Source: Streptomyces sp. Edi2 (GTDB lineage: Bacteria > Actinomycetota > Actinomycetes > Streptomycetales > Streptomycetaceae). Taken from it: a stretch of DNA of 64,000 nucleotides. Below are positions 8,949 to 17,990 of this stretch, piece by piece. Below the pieces are notes generated by a model. The model was not told where the DNA came from. It saw nothing but the letters and a program-made list of their open reading frames with translations, and searched no databases. The DNA is taken from NCBI RefSeq assembly GCF_040253635.1, contig NZ_JBEJGX010000003.1:8333501-8397500 (forward strand), written 5' to 3'. Position 1 is the first letter of the stretch. Every line of letters begins with the position of its first letter. Both the position numbers and the translations under genes were made by a program.

Positions 8949-9084
8949 GCGTAAACCGTCCCGGTCGAGCGCACTTCCGGACCGCGAGAGCAAGGGTTGG
9001 ACCGACCCGTGACCGAAGGTGAACCGTCCGGTACGTTATTGCCGCTTTTGCGCGCCGAACCGTGGCATACGCAAGACTGCCGAG

Positions 9085-9654
9085 GTGGATTCGGGCATAG
9101 CGGCGATCTTGGGAGCTACCGTCGGCGCACTCGGTACGGGAGGTGCCGCAGCCGTCACGGGGCTTTGGGGAGCCCGGACCGCCCGGAGTCAACTCGCGGC
9201 CCAGGAGGCACAGCTGAGGCGCGGTCTGCGCGTCGGTCATGTGCGGGAGCGCCGTGAGCCGCGCCGTATCGTGTACGCGGTTTTCCTGGAACAGGCACGA
9301 GCCACCGAGCGCGCGCTCGGAAGGTACCGGGAGTCCCACACCACGGACCTGGACGCCTTTCACCGAGAGCTCGACAAGCTCGATCATCTCGGAGTGCACG
9401 TACTTCTGGAGGGGCCGCCGCCCGTGGTCTCCCCTTCACAGGAACTCATCAGAACCGCACACCGATGCATCAGGCCCTTGCGGAATTCCATCGAAGCAGG
9501 AGAGCGATGCGACGCCGGGTCCCACGAGTGCGTGGACGCCGCCGCATCCGTTGCCGAAGCCGGGCTGGCCTTCACCGCCGAGGTACGAGACTTCGCGGAG
9601 GCCGCCCGCCGCGTTCTCGACGACGCTTCGGCGATCGAGACTCCGACCCCCTGA
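9085..9654 (+). CDS. Hypothetical protein with N-terminal membrane segment
   Basis: The product is 189 aa. The preferred GTG start at 9085 puts [20 protein letters not shown], a single hydrophobic Gly/Ala segment, at the N-terminus, as is common in this Streptomyces hypothetical family. GTG at 9019 would add 22 unconserved-looking residues. After the membrane segment come a basic stretch ([20 protein letters not shown]) and a long helical cytoplasmic domain. No enzymatic motif is visible. Function unknown. Confidence 0.6.
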   Translation: MDSGIAAILGATVGALGTGGAAAVTGLWGARTARSQLAAQEAQLRRGLRVGHVRERREPRRIVYAVFLEQARATERALGRYRESHTTDLDAFHRELDKLDHLGVHVLLEGPPPVVSPSQELIRTAHRCIRPLRNSIEAGERCDAGSHECVDAAASVAEAGLAFTAEVRDFAEAARRVLDDASAIETPTP

Positions 9655-9715
9655 GAACGCGCAGCCTTCGGCCGATCGGCCCGACGCCGCCGCCTTCCCG
9701 CCCACAGAACGCCAA

Positions 9716-9766
9716 CGACAAGGACAGGGACAGGGACAGGGACAGGGACAAAGACGGGGACGGAGG
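9716..9766. repeat. GGGACA hexamer tandem repeat
   Basis: A run of four to five GACAGG units with a degenerate tail lies 62 bp after the stop of the hypothetical gene. It is non-coding in the annotation chosen here. The stretch 9660-10151 otherwise contains no supportable gene. Confidence 0.8.
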
Positions 9767-10151
9767 CGGTGGGGTCGAAGGGAAGGGGCGGTGGGCCGAA
9801 CCGCAAGGGCGAACCGTAGAAGCTACCCACGGACCGCACCCTCATCCGCGCAGCCGGCACGCATGGAAGCGCGTGCGGCGAGATTGCCGCCGGAAGTCCC
9901 GATTGTGCCGGTGGCATGGGCCACGAGCAGTCGGCCGTACCGGGCGCTGCACCCTCTTCGCGCCTCGAGCCCACCACGAATGCGCCGTTCACCACCAATT
10001 GCCGTCCGGCAGCCCTGCCCGGATTTCGCTCGCCGGTACGGGGGTGCACACTTTCTGCTGAAGGCCGTTCCTGCGGGCTTGGTGCAGCAGGAAATCAGCA
10101 AATCCTTCTCTGGAATCGGGCGCGCCGTGCGCCCACGAGGGAAGGACGGCT

Positions 10152-10634
10152 ATGCGACGCATTATCGTCGGCACCTGCGCTGCACTCGTTGCTCTGGGGA
10201 TCGGGCTGGCCGGTCCGGCCGTTGCTGCTCCGGTACCGGTGACCGCGCTCAACTGCGATGGCGACACCTACAAGTGCACAGCCAACCTCCGCTTCGGTGA
10301 CAACAATTGGAAGGCCAGCTGGGGCGCGACCATCTCCCACCAGTCACCCCGCTCCGCCTACCGTGCTCCGGTACCGGTAACGGGCCTCAACTGCGACGGC
10401 GACACCGGCAAGTGCACCGCCAACTTGCAATTCGGCGACGGGAATTGGCGCGCGAGCTGGTCAGCCAGCATCTTCCACCAGGCGCTCCGGTCCGCCGACG
10501 GCGCACGGCTTGCCGCTCCCGTGCCGGCGAACAGCCTGACCTGTGACGGCGACACCGGTCGCTGTTCCGTCAACCTCCAGTTCGGCGACGGCAACTGGAA
10601 GGCCAACTGGGCCGCGACCATCTACCACCCGTAA
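10152..10634 (+). CDS. Secreted protein with three tandem CDGDT repeats
   Basis: The product is 160 aa. A Sec signal peptide (RRIIVGTCAALVALGIGLAG, then PAVAA) precedes three copies of a unit of about 40 residues. Each unit reads roughly APVP-x3-L-x-CDGDT-x2-C-x2-NL-x-FGD-x-NW-x-A-x-W-x-A-x-I-x-H. Each repeat holds two Cys, so three disulfides, one per repeat, are likely, and a conserved Asp/Gly/Trp core. The C-terminus ends exactly with repeat three (IYHP). I do not recognise a named family. A small extracellular binding module (carbohydrate, metal or inhibitor-like) is the best guess. It has its own gap upstream and no operon partners. Confidence 0.8.
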   Translation: MRRIIVGTCAALVALGIGLAGPAVAAPVPVTALNCDGDTYKCTANLRFGDNNWKASWGATISHQSPRSAYRAPVPVTGLNCDGDTGKCTANLQFGDGNWRASWSASIFHQALRSADGARLAAPVPANSLTCDGDTGRCSVNLQFGDGNWKANWAATIYHP

Positions 10635-11052
10635 CCGATCGGCCCTCGGCCGTGGGGGCGAACAGCGGAAGACGGAACACGAACAACGGAAGACGAACGA
10701 CGGAACACGGAACGCGGAAGCGGTGCCCGGGGACGAGCGGCAGGTGTCCCCGGGCATCACCACTGCCGCACGGCGGGGACCGCCCCGCGCGCACGCCGGG
10801 CGGCTCGTGAAACGGGTCTGCGGAATACCGGCGCACGCCGGTCGGCGGCCCGGGAGTCACGCTCATTTACTTATTGTCATGTTGATTGTGGAACGCGTCA
10901 TTGCTGACACGTACGCGCCTTCTTTCGACCGGCCGGGAACCCTACCGTCGCATGCACCCAACATTCGACGACCGGCAACTTCCGCTCCCACCAGACCCGT
11001 TCACGAACGGAATCGTGAGGGAGAGGGAGCGGCGGCTGCCCAGGGAGAAGTC
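10635..11052. other. Intergenic region with tandem repeats and a low-GC promoter segment
   Basis: Directly after the secreted-protein stop, 10662-10722 is a degenerate tandem of GAACACGGAA/GGAAGACGAA units. Further on, 10860-10910 is strikingly AT-rich for this genome and includes CTCATTTACT at 10862-10871. It is the probable promoter region of the IPT/TIG gene. Confidence 0.5.
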
Positions 11053-12162
11053 ATGTCCGCAGTCGTACAGCAGCAAGAAAGTCCGCAGTCCCCGGGCTCC
11101 TGGCCCGGCGGGGACGGGGGAAACTGGCCCAGATATCCGAGGCTCTACGAGGCCATTCCGGACTCGGGACCGACCTCCGGAGGAAATACCGTCCTGCTCA
11201 CCGGGGCGGGCCTGCAGGGCACAAGCCAGGTCACCTTCGGTGGCATCCCCGCCACCATCGTCGCCCAGGACCCTTCCGGCGGCTCGGTCACCGTCGTAGC
11301 GCCCCCGCACACAGCGGGTACGGTCCAGATCATCGCCACCACACCGAGAGGCAACACCAACTCGGTGAGCTACACCTACACCATCGCTCCGCCCACCGGT
11401 CCGACGGTCACCGCTCTTGTGCCCAGCAGCGGGTCCACCGCCGGCGGCACCGCGTTCGCCATCATCGGCACCAACCTCACCGGCGCAACCGTCACCTTCA
11501 ACGGCGTGCCGGCCACCGGAGTGTCCATCAACCCCATGGGGACGGTGCTCACCGGCGTCACGCCGCCCGGCCCCATCGGCAATGTCCCGGTCGTCGTCAC
11601 CACCCCGGCCGGGAGCACCGCCGTCGCCGGCGGGTACACCTATACGGCGCCTCCGCCCGTGGTCACGTCGCTGTCGCCGTCGTCGGGCAGTGCTGTGGGT
11701 GGTACGGCGTTTGTGATCACGGGGAGCAGTTTGAGTGGTGCGGTGGTGACGTTCAACGGGGTTGCGGCGACAGGGGTTTCGGTCAATGCGTCGGGTACGG
11801 CGCTGGTCGGCTTCGCCCCTGCCGGGGCGCCGGGCAACGTTCCGGTCGTCGTCACCACCCCGGCGGGCAGTACCACGGTCGCCGGTGGGTACACGTACAC
11901 CGCCCCGCCTCCGCCTGTCGTCACGTCGCTGTCGCCGTCGTCGGGCAGTGCTGTGGGTGGTGCGGCGTTTGTGATCACGGGGAGCAGTTTGAGTGGTGCG
12001 GTGGTGACGTTCAACGGGGTTGCGGCGACGGGGGTTTCGGTCAATGCGTCGGGTACGGCGCTGGTCGGCTTCACCCCTGCCGGGGCGCCGGGCAACGTTC
12101 CCGTCGTCGTCACCACCCCGGGCGGCAGCGCCAACGTCGCCGGCGGATACACCTACGTGTGA
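11053..12162 (+). CDS. IPT/TIG-domain protein, four repeats
   Basis: The product is 369 aa, starting at ATG 11053 behind AGGGAGAAG. After a Gly/Pro-rich lead come four IPT/TIG immunoglobulin-like domains, each opening with a P-x-SG-x3-GG motif (PDSGPTSGG, PSSGSTAGG, and PSSGSAVGG twice) and closing with NVPVVVTTPAGS-type strands and GGYTYT linkers. No signal peptide is apparent, as in other Streptomyces proteins of this type. Its export route, or intracellular role, is unknown. Domains 3 and 4 are nearly identical at DNA level and use unusually many T/G-ending codons, which points to recent duplication or import. A second IPT protein follows at 12644. Confidence 0.85.
   Translation: MSAVVQQQESPQSPGSWPGGDGGNWPRYPRLYEAIPDSGPTSGGNTVLLTGAGLQGTSQVTFGGIPATIVAQDPSGGSVTVVAPPHTAGTVQIIATTPRGNTNSVSYTYTIAPPTGPTVTALVPSSGSTAGGTAFAIIGTNLTGATVTFNGVPATGVSINPMGTVLTGVTPPGPIGNVPVVVTTPAGSTAVAGGYTYTAPPPVVTSLSPSSGSAVGGTAFVITGSSLSGAVVTFNGVAATGVSVNASGTALVGFAPAGAPGNVPVVVTTPAGSTTVAGGYTYTAPPPPVVTSLSPSSGSAVGGAAFVITGSSLSGAVVTFNGVAATGVSVNASGTALVGFTPAGAPGNVPVVVTTPGGSANVAGGYTYV
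11662..12160 (+). repeat. 258-bp direct duplication encoding IPT domains 3 and 4
   Basis: The sequence starting GTCACGTCGCTGTCGCCG at 11662 recurs at 11920, exactly 258 bp (86 codons) later. Only scattered differences are seen until the two copies diverge near the end of the gene. The repeat is in frame, so recombination would add or remove whole domains. Confidence 0.9.
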
Positions 12163-12643
12163 GCGGTCCTCCTTGCACCGGTTCGCCCGCGGCAAGGAGG
12201 ACGGTCCGGGGTTCGCATCCGCCGTAATCGGTCGAGTGGCCGAGCGGTCGAGCCGCCGAGCGGTGATGCGACACCTCTGCCGGGTCCGCCCCGCCCTGTC
12301 GCCGGCTCATCAGGAACCGGTGGCAGGGCGCCACGAGCAGGGCGTTACGAGCGAGGTCCGAGGAGCGGGGGGAGTACGAGCAGGACGACGAATAGGGCCA
12401 TGAATAGGGCGCCAAGAAGACGGCGGCACAAAAGACGGCGGCACGCACGAGACGCGTCATGGCGGCACGTCACCCCAGTTGGCGGGGGCCGGCCGGGTGG
12501 CATCCGCTCAACGCTCAGGCTGCGCCATCCGGGTGAAGAGGTAAGGGCCGTCTCACCTCGGATCGTATTTCCTGCGTAACTGGTAGACGACGGGCAAACG
12601 GGCTTTTCAAGGGTTTCGCCGACACCGAGGCGGGGGCGGGGAC
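12163..12643. other. Intergenic region, no gene seen
   Basis: About 480 bp lie between the two IPT/TIG genes. Frames here are shadows. Small direct repeats (AAGACGGCGGCAC twice near 12417-12447) occur. No promoter could be assigned with confidence. Confidence 0.5.
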
Positions 12644-13378
12644 ATGCCGATCAATCCGGACCAAGGGTCAACCGGTGGTGGGGCCACGGTCACCTTCACC
12701 GGTACCGGCCTCGCAGACGCCACCGTGGTGCACTTCGGGAACAAGTCGGCCGCCATCACGGCCAATACCCCCACCTCCGTGTCGGTGGTCGCCCCTTCGG
12801 GGGCCGGAGTGGTCGACGCCACGGTGAGCACCCCGGGGGGCACCAGCAACCCCGAGCCCTTCTACTACGTTCCCCCGCCCGTCATCGTCGCCGTCGCGCC
12901 GTCGTCCGGGCCCCTCGCGGGCGGCGAGACGGTTACCGTCACCGGGCGCGGCCTCGCCACCACCACCTCGGTGGCGTTCGGTGCAACAGAGGTGACGCCG
13001 ACGGTGGTGTCCGACAGTGAACTGACTGTCGTGAGCCCGGCCCATGCGGCCGGTGCCGTGGCTTTGGTCGTCACGGCTCTGGGCGGTACCGCCACCGCCT
13101 CCGGAACCTTCGGCTTCGTGGGCCCGCCGACCGCCACCGGCTTCAGCCCGCTGACGGGCCTCCCCGCAGGCGGCACACTGGTCGGCATCACGGGCACTCG
13201 GCTGTCGACGACCACCGGTGTGACCTTCGGCGGTGTCCCCGCCACGTTCGCGGTCCTGTCCGACACCCAAGTCGCAGCCATCGCCCCCACCCATTCTCTG
13301 GGCGCGGTCACCGTCGCGGTCACCACTACGGGCGGCTCCGCCACCGCGCCCGGGGTGTTTCTCTACCTGCTCGGTTGA
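12644..13378 (+). CDS. IPT/TIG-domain protein, three repeats
   Basis: The product is 244 aa, starting at the ATG at 12644 behind a GGGGCGGGG stretch. It consists of three IPT/TIG domains and almost nothing else: PDQGSTGGGATVTFTGTGLA, then PSSGPLAGGETVTVTGRGLA, then PLTGLPAGGTLVGITGTRLS. It lacks a signal peptide. Length and architecture match a common Streptomyces family of compact IPT proteins. It diverges from the first IPT gene in sequence, so the pair is not a recent duplicate. Role unknown; IPT folds usually mediate protein or glycan contacts. Confidence 0.85.
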   Translation: MPINPDQGSTGGGATVTFTGTGLADATVVHFGNKSAAITANTPTSVSVVAPSGAGVVDATVSTPGGTSNPEPFYYVPPPVIVAVAPSSGPLAGGETVTVTGRGLATTTSVAFGATEVTPTVVSDSELTVVSPAHAAGAVALVVTALGGTATASGTFGFVGPPTATGFSPLTGLPAGGTLVGITGTRLSTTTGVTFGGVPATFAVLSDTQVAAIAPTHSLGAVTVAVTTTGGSATAPGVFLYLLG

Positions 13379-13845
13379 CGAGTGGTGCGCACGCGCTGCC
13401 TTGAGTGTCCGCCCCTACCTTGAGTCACCACCCCTCCCTGAGTCTCCTCCATCCCTCCCTTGAGTGGTCGGGCCTGTGCGCACTGTGGTGCCCGTGCGGC
13501 GCCGGTCCGGCCCCGGCCCGTAGGCCTGACGTCACGGCACACAATGCGCCCGAGTTGGTTTCGACCCAGGTCAGGGCCCTTTTCGCGTTTCGTGGCTCTT
13601 GGAAGGGGCCCGGACCCGTCGCCGGATGGCTCACCGGCAGGTTCCGCGCAAGCGACCGGCCGCCCCGTCGCCTCGCGGCGCGGAACTTGCGCCGCGGTCC
13701 TCGAAGATCGGTCCCGGATGCTGCCCAGTTGCCATCGGAGGGTATGTGTGCCCACGCGCCTCAGGAGGGCATTTGTCCAGCTGAATTGGAACAATTCGAC
13801 AACCCACCGAGGGCAGCGCAACATGTGGTTGTGGGAGGTGCACAG
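13379..13845. other. Intergenic region ahead of the SARP locus
   Basis: The stretch right after the IPT stop, 13396-13462, holds four CTTGAGT/CCTGAGT units in CT-rich sequence. The remainder contains no supportable gene. A promoter for the SARP unit must lie here or just downstream, but I cannot point to boxes. Confidence 0.4.
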
Positions 13846-13929
13846 ATGATCGCGAACCTCGAACATGGGGGGCACGGCCAGTCGGCTTACGTCGCACTGG
13901 ACGTCCCCCTCCGCGATCAACAGCCATGA
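13846..13929 (+). CDS. 27-aa ORF overlapping the SARP start (possible leader peptide)
   Basis: An ATG at 13846 sits behind GGGAGGTG at ideal spacing and encodes a 27-residue peptide ending RDQQP. Its stop overlaps the SARP start as ATGA (13926-13929). The SARP start itself has no ribosome site, so translation of the regulator probably depends on this small ORF. Whether the peptide has its own function is unknown. Confidence 0.5.
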   Translation: MIANLEHGGHGQSAYVALDVPLRDQQP

Positions 13930-14696
13930 GCTCAGATGACCTGATCTTTTCCTGGCCACCCGCGAGCAGCCGGCCAACCGTGCACATCGCCCTTCTCGGC
14001 GGTTTCGACCTAGTGGTGAACGACGTCCCGGTGACGGTGCCCGTCGGTTCGAAACGGCTGCTGGCGTTCATTGCGCTCAACGGTCGTGCCGCTGCCCCTC
14101 GCTCCCTGGTTGCGGGGAGCCTCTGGCCCGAGGCATGCGAACAGAGCGCGTACGCGAATCTACGGTCGGCGCTGTCACGCCTGCGTGGCATCGGCAGGAA
14201 AGCCCTGGAGGTCAGTCCTACCGAGGTGCGCCTGGCGCGAAAGGTCACCGTTGACCTGCATCACGCCCGGTCGCTGGCCCAGCGCATACTCGACCCCGGC
14301 GTCCCGGCCGAAGACCTCAACATCAACGCGGCCACCGTCGACCAGCTCACCGACGACCTGCTGCCCGGCTGGTACGACGAGTGGGCCCTGCGGGAGGCCG
14401 AGCAATGGCAGCAGCTCCGGCTCCACGCCCTTGAGGCGCTGGCGGGAGCATTCATCGACACGAAGCAGTTCGCCGGGGCTGTCGCGGCCGCCCACGCGGC
14501 CGTACAAGCCAATCCACTACGGGAGAGCAGTCAGGCTTCGCTGATCCGCGCCCACCTGGCGGAGGGCAATCCGTCCGAGGCCTTGGACGAATTCGAACGC
14601 TATACGCACCGTCTCCGCGACGAGCTCGGACTTCGCCCCACGCCGCGGCTGTGCGACCTGGTGGACGGACTGCAGCGGCCGGGTGCCGGCTGGTGA
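13926..14696 (+). CDS. SARP-family transcriptional regulator (OmpR-type HTH plus BTAD)
   Basis: The product is 256 aa. An N-terminal OmpR/PhoB-like winged helix starts at VHIALLGGFDLVVNDVPVTV and includes WPEACEQSAYANLRSALSRL, a SARP hallmark. A bacterial transcriptional activation domain with helical TPR-like repeats follows (ALEALAGAFIDTKQFAGAV, then PLRESSQASLIRAHLAEGNP, then ERYTHRLRDELGLRPTPRL). The length equals that of small SARPs such as ActII-ORF4, which activate antibiotic clusters. No polyketide or peptide synthase genes lie beside it. Candidate targets are the neighbouring DUF5819-HTTM operon or genes outside the window. Translation appears coupled to the preceding ORF. Confidence 0.9.
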   Translation: MSSDDLIFSWPPASSRPTVHIALLGGFDLVVNDVPVTVPVGSKRLLAFIALNGRAAAPRSLVAGSLWPEACEQSAYANLRSALSRLRGIGRKALEVSPTEVRLARKVTVDLHHARSLAQRILDPGVPAEDLNINAATVDQLTDDLLPGWYDEWALREAEQWQQLRLHALEALAGAFIDTKQFAGAVAAAHAAVQANPLRESSQASLIRAHLAEGNPSEALDEFERYTHRLRDELGLRPTPRLCDLVDGLQRPGAGW

Positions 14697-15216
14697 CGTC
14701 GGCTGGTGCCCTCGGTCGGTCACCAACTCCGATGGGCAACTCCGGTTGGTGACTCCAACTGGTGACTCCCCGTGGCCGCAGAGCTGTGGGTTCCTCAGGG
14801 CCCCGAGGTGGGGCCCTCCGAGGTTCCCCTCAAGGTGCCGCCACGTCGTTCAATGTGCCACGCCCCTCAAAGTGCCGCCCGTTCGAGGTGCTGTGCCGGT
14901 GCCTGCGCCTGCGGCTGTGCCTGTGCTTGTTCCTGTTCTGTTCGCGGTGCCAGCTGACTCAAGGTGCGGCCGACCCTCGTGACGCGAAGTGGCTCAGTCC
15001 GTCGGGTCGGGCGCTCCGGCGGCCTCGGCGCTTTCGTTCGTACTGCGCGGTCGCCGCACAGGGGAGGGGTACGTCCCATCAACCATTCGGCTCAATAGAG
15101 TATTTGTGCGGCAATGCACTCATTTATTCTCATTTAGACGCGGTGATCCGATGAAAGACCAGGTGACCCGCAACTGAATCCGCCGAATGTCCGGGACCTG
15201 CGATCGAGGGAGCATT
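14697..15216. promoter_or_regulatory. Intergenic region with a low-GC promoter segment for the DUF5819-HTTM operon
   Basis: After SARP-proximal repeats based on GGTTGGTGACTC (14695-14765) and a GTGCCTGTGC-type run near 14890-14940, the segment 15088-15140 is AT-rich. It carries the direct repeat CATTTA-TTCT-CATTTA (15121-15136), 10 bp apart. Spaced direct repeats of this sort are typical of SARP-type activator sites. That assignment is a guess. Confidence 0.45.
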
Positions 15217-15939
15217 GTGGAGCCACGCGAGACAACCTCGGTCGAGACCGGCTCGGACGCCGCCGACGGAGGCCCTGCACCCAGTGCGTCATCTGCCCCC
15301 CGTGCGCTGCCGCCTGCGCCCAACGGGTCCTGGTCGCTGCTGTCGCGAATAGTGATCGCGGGAACCATCGCGGTGTTGGCGATCGTCGTCACACTCCACG
15401 TGGTCCTGATATTCCTGTTCGTCGCCCCGTCGAACGCCCTCAGCAGGCAGTACAACGGGCTGGTCAACGGCTGGGTCTATCCGGAGTTCGACCAGAACTG
15501 GCAGCTTTTCGCCCCGAACCCGCTCCAGCAGAACATCGCCGTGAATGCGCGCGCCGAGGTCAAGTTCGCCGACGGTTCCCGGCGTTTGACGAACTGGGTG
15601 GGCCTGACCGCCCAGGACCTCAAGGCGATCAGAAACAATCCCGCACCCAGCCACGCGCACCAGAACCTGCTTCGCCAGGCCTGGGACTTCTACAACAGGA
15701 CGCACGACGTCAAGGGGCGTCCGGTCGGCCTGCGGGGCGAGCTCTCCGAGGCCTATGTGCGCCGGATCGCGGCACACCGGATCGGGCCCCGGGTCGACGG
15801 CGGCCAGGTGGTCAAGGTGCAGATCTACGCGTCGAACACCCCGATTGTCCCGCCGAAGTGGAGTACTGAGCGCGTGAACACCCAGACGACCTACCAGGTG
15901 CTTCCGTGGTGGCCGGTCTCCAAGAAGGAGTTCCAGTGA
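15217..15939 (+). CDS. DUF5819-family membrane-anchored protein
   Basis: The product is 240 aa. GTG at 15217 is chosen because GAGGGAG lies just upstream. A disordered acidic/Pro/Ala N-terminus is followed by one strong membrane segment (RIVIAGTIAVLAIVVTLHVV onward) and an exported domain with the DUF5819 signature PEFDQNWQLFAPNPLQQNI. The stop overlaps the HTTM gene start (GTGA), so the two products are made together and probably form a complex. The layout, a single-pass protein followed by an HTTM protein, parallels SdpA-SdpB of Bacillus. Function in Streptomyces is unknown. Confidence 0.85.
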   Translation: MEPRETTSVETGSDAADGGPAPSASSAPRALPPAPNGSWSLLSRIVIAGTIAVLAIVVTLHVVLIFLFVAPSNALSRQYNGLVNGWVYPEFDQNWQLFAPNPLQQNIAVNARAEVKFADGSRRLTNWVGLTAQDLKAIRNNPAPSHAHQNLLRQAWDFYNRTHDVKGRPVGLRGELSEAYVRRIAAHRIGPRVDGGQVVKVQIYASNTPIVPPKWSTERVNTQTTYQVLPWWPVSKKEFQ

Positions 15940-17162
15940 GCGTCGAGAAGGACACCGCCCGGGCACCTTCCCCCTTCAAGGACTTGGGCACAAAGCTCGA
16001 CCGGGCCATCGCCAGAGGTCTGAACAAGATCACGGGGATGACGCTGGCTCCCTACCAGGCCGCGGTCGTCCGGATCGGCTTCGCGCTGACCTTCGGCCTC
16101 TACCTCATCCGCGAGTGGCCGCACCGCCAGGAGCTCTACGGCACCACCAGCCCATGGGGATTGGACCTGGCCCATCGCCTCGTCGACTCGAACCACGCGT
16201 TCACGGTGCTGCTGTGGTCGAGCGACAGGCTGTGGTTCGAGCTGGTCTACCACGGGACGATCGTGGCGTGCGTGCTGCTGCTCATCGGATGGCACACCCG
16301 CACGACCTCGTTGCTGTTCATGATCGGGGTGTTGTCGCTGCTCAACCGCAACGTCCTGCTGGGCGACGGTGGCGACACCCTCATCCATCTGATCGCGAGT
16401 TATCTGGTGCTCACCCGCTGCGGGCAGGTCTGGTCGCTGGACGCGCGACGGCGGGCGCGCGCGGCGGCGTTGGGCGAGGAGGACAGGAACCCGGTGGGCG
16501 TGGCCCTTTGGGGGCTCTGCGGCCTGGGCCTCGCCCTGGCGCAGATCACGGGATTCGCGCAGCTCCCCTGGGGGTGGATCCTGATCTTCTGGGGGCTGTG
16601 GCTGATCCAGGCCCTCTGGTACTGGGCCGGGCGGAGCCGCTTCTCCGAGGTGCGAGGGGTGCTGGATGTCACCGCCAACCTCGTCCACAACTCGGCGATG
16701 CTGGTGATCGCCGCCCAGGTGTGTCTGCTCTACGCCACGGCCGGCTGGTACAAGATCCAGGGGCCGCGCTGGCAGGACGGAACCGCCCTGCACTATCCGC
16801 TTCACCTGAACTACTTCAGCCCGTGGACTCCGCTGTCCCAGGCACTCGACAGCGGCTCCGTGATCGTCACGCTGATCACCTACGGCACTGTCATCGCGCA
16901 GGTCGCCTTCCCCTTCACCCTCCTCAACCGCCGGGTGAAGAACGTGCTGCTCGCGATCCTGATGACCGAACACGCGACGATCGCGGTGATCTGCGGCTTG
17001 CCGTTCTTCTCGCTGGCGATGGTCGTTGCGGACATGGTCTTCCTCCCGACCAACTTCCTGCTGTGGATCGGGTCGAGGGTGTCGTCCACACGGAACCGCA
17101 TCACCCGCCCGCTCCGCCGCGACAAGGAACCACAGGTAACCGGGGCGAAGGCCCCAGTGTGA
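15936..17162 (+). CDS. HTTM-domain multipass membrane protein
   Basis: The product is 408 aa, starting at GTG 15936 behind AAGGAG and overlapping the DUF5819 stop. It has many membrane helices and the HTTM (vitamin K-dependent gamma-carboxylase-like) pattern: LAPYQAAVVRIGFALTFGLY, then LYGTTSPWGLDLAHRL, YHGTIVACVLLLIGWHTRTT and LLYATAGWYKIQGPRWQDGT. HTTM proteins include SdpB, needed to mature the SDP toxin, and gamma-glutamyl carboxylase. The catalytic Lys of true VKGC was not evident in this read. Its role is probably maturation or export of a membrane or secreted peptide, together with the preceding gene. The possible client at 17421 is convergent. Confidence 0.85.
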   Translation: MSVEKDTARAPSPFKDLGTKLDRAIARGLNKITGMTLAPYQAAVVRIGFALTFGLYLIREWPHRQELYGTTSPWGLDLAHRLVDSNHAFTVLLWSSDRLWFELVYHGTIVACVLLLIGWHTRTTSLLFMIGVLSLLNRNVLLGDGGDTLIHLIASYLVLTRCGQVWSLDARRRARAAALGEEDRNPVGVALWGLCGLGLALAQITGFAQLPWGWILIFWGLWLIQALWYWAGRSRFSEVRGVLDVTANLVHNSAMLVIAAQVCLLYATAGWYKIQGPRWQDGTALHYPLHLNYFSPWTPLSQALDSGSVIVTLITYGTVIAQVAFPFTLLNRRVKNVLLAILMTEHATIAVICGLPFFSLAMVVADMVFLPTNFLLWIGSRVSSTRNRITRPLRRDKEPQVTGAKAPV

Positions 17163-17420
17163 GGTGAGGTAAGGGACCTCCCCCGCAGGACACGGCGAAC
17201 GTCCCCCGGCGGAGTCGGCCCGTGGTGGGGACGATCCGCCGGGGAGACCTCGGGGTTCACATCACCTGGCGACTGCGCAGGCAGAGCAGGGAGATCGCGA
17301 GATCGCGTCCGCCCCTCGGCCGGAGCCGAGAGCTCTGCGCTGTGCGTCGCCCGGGCGGCAGCCGGTGGTGGCGCCGGTGGTGACGCCACTCGTGCGGCTG
17401 CTGCCCCAGCTGTTGTTGCG

Positions 17421-17990
17421 TCAGCCGATGGTGGCGCCGGTGCTGGTGGCACCCGTCGTGCCGCCGACCACGCCACCGATGGTGGCGCCGGTCGTGGTGG
17501 CACCGGTCGTGCCGCCTGCTCCGCCGCCGATGGTGGCGCCGGTGGTGGTGGCACCGGTCGTGCCGCCTGCGCCGCCGCCAATGGTGGCGCCGGTCGTGGT
17601 AGCGCCGGTGGTCCCGCCGGTACGTCCGCCGATCGTGGCACCGGTGGTGGTGGCACCCGTGGTGCCGCCTGCGCCGCCGCCGATGGTGGCGCCGGTGGTG
17701 GTGGCACCGGTCGTGCCGCCTGCTCCGCCGCCGATGGTCGCGCCGGTCGTGGTGGCGCCCGTGGTGCCGCCTGCTCCGCCGCCGATGGTGGCGCCGGTCG
17801 TGGTGGCACCGGTGGTGCTGGAGGCGCCAGTTGTGGTGGTGGTCGCGCCGGTCGTGGTGGCGCCGGTGGTGCTGGAGGCACCGGTTGTGGTGGTGGTCGC
17901 GCCAGTTGTGGTGGCGCCGGTGGTGACCCCTCCGGTGCGTCCGCCGATGGTGGCTCCTGTGGTGGTGGCTCCGGTGGTTCCACCGCCGCC
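17421..17990 (-). repeat. 51-bp coding tandem repeat, about 11 units
   Basis: The repeats encode TTGATTTGATIGG plus a variable four-residue end. Most units are 51 bp; two are 54 bp and read TTTTGASS at the variable end. All are in frame, so copy-number change alters protein length without frameshift. Confidence 0.9.

Noticed and set aside
10942..12195. 417-aa minus-strand ORF, Arg/Gly rich
   Set aside because: Shadow of the IPT/TIG gene. It contains no domain, and its repeats only mirror the 258-bp duplication.
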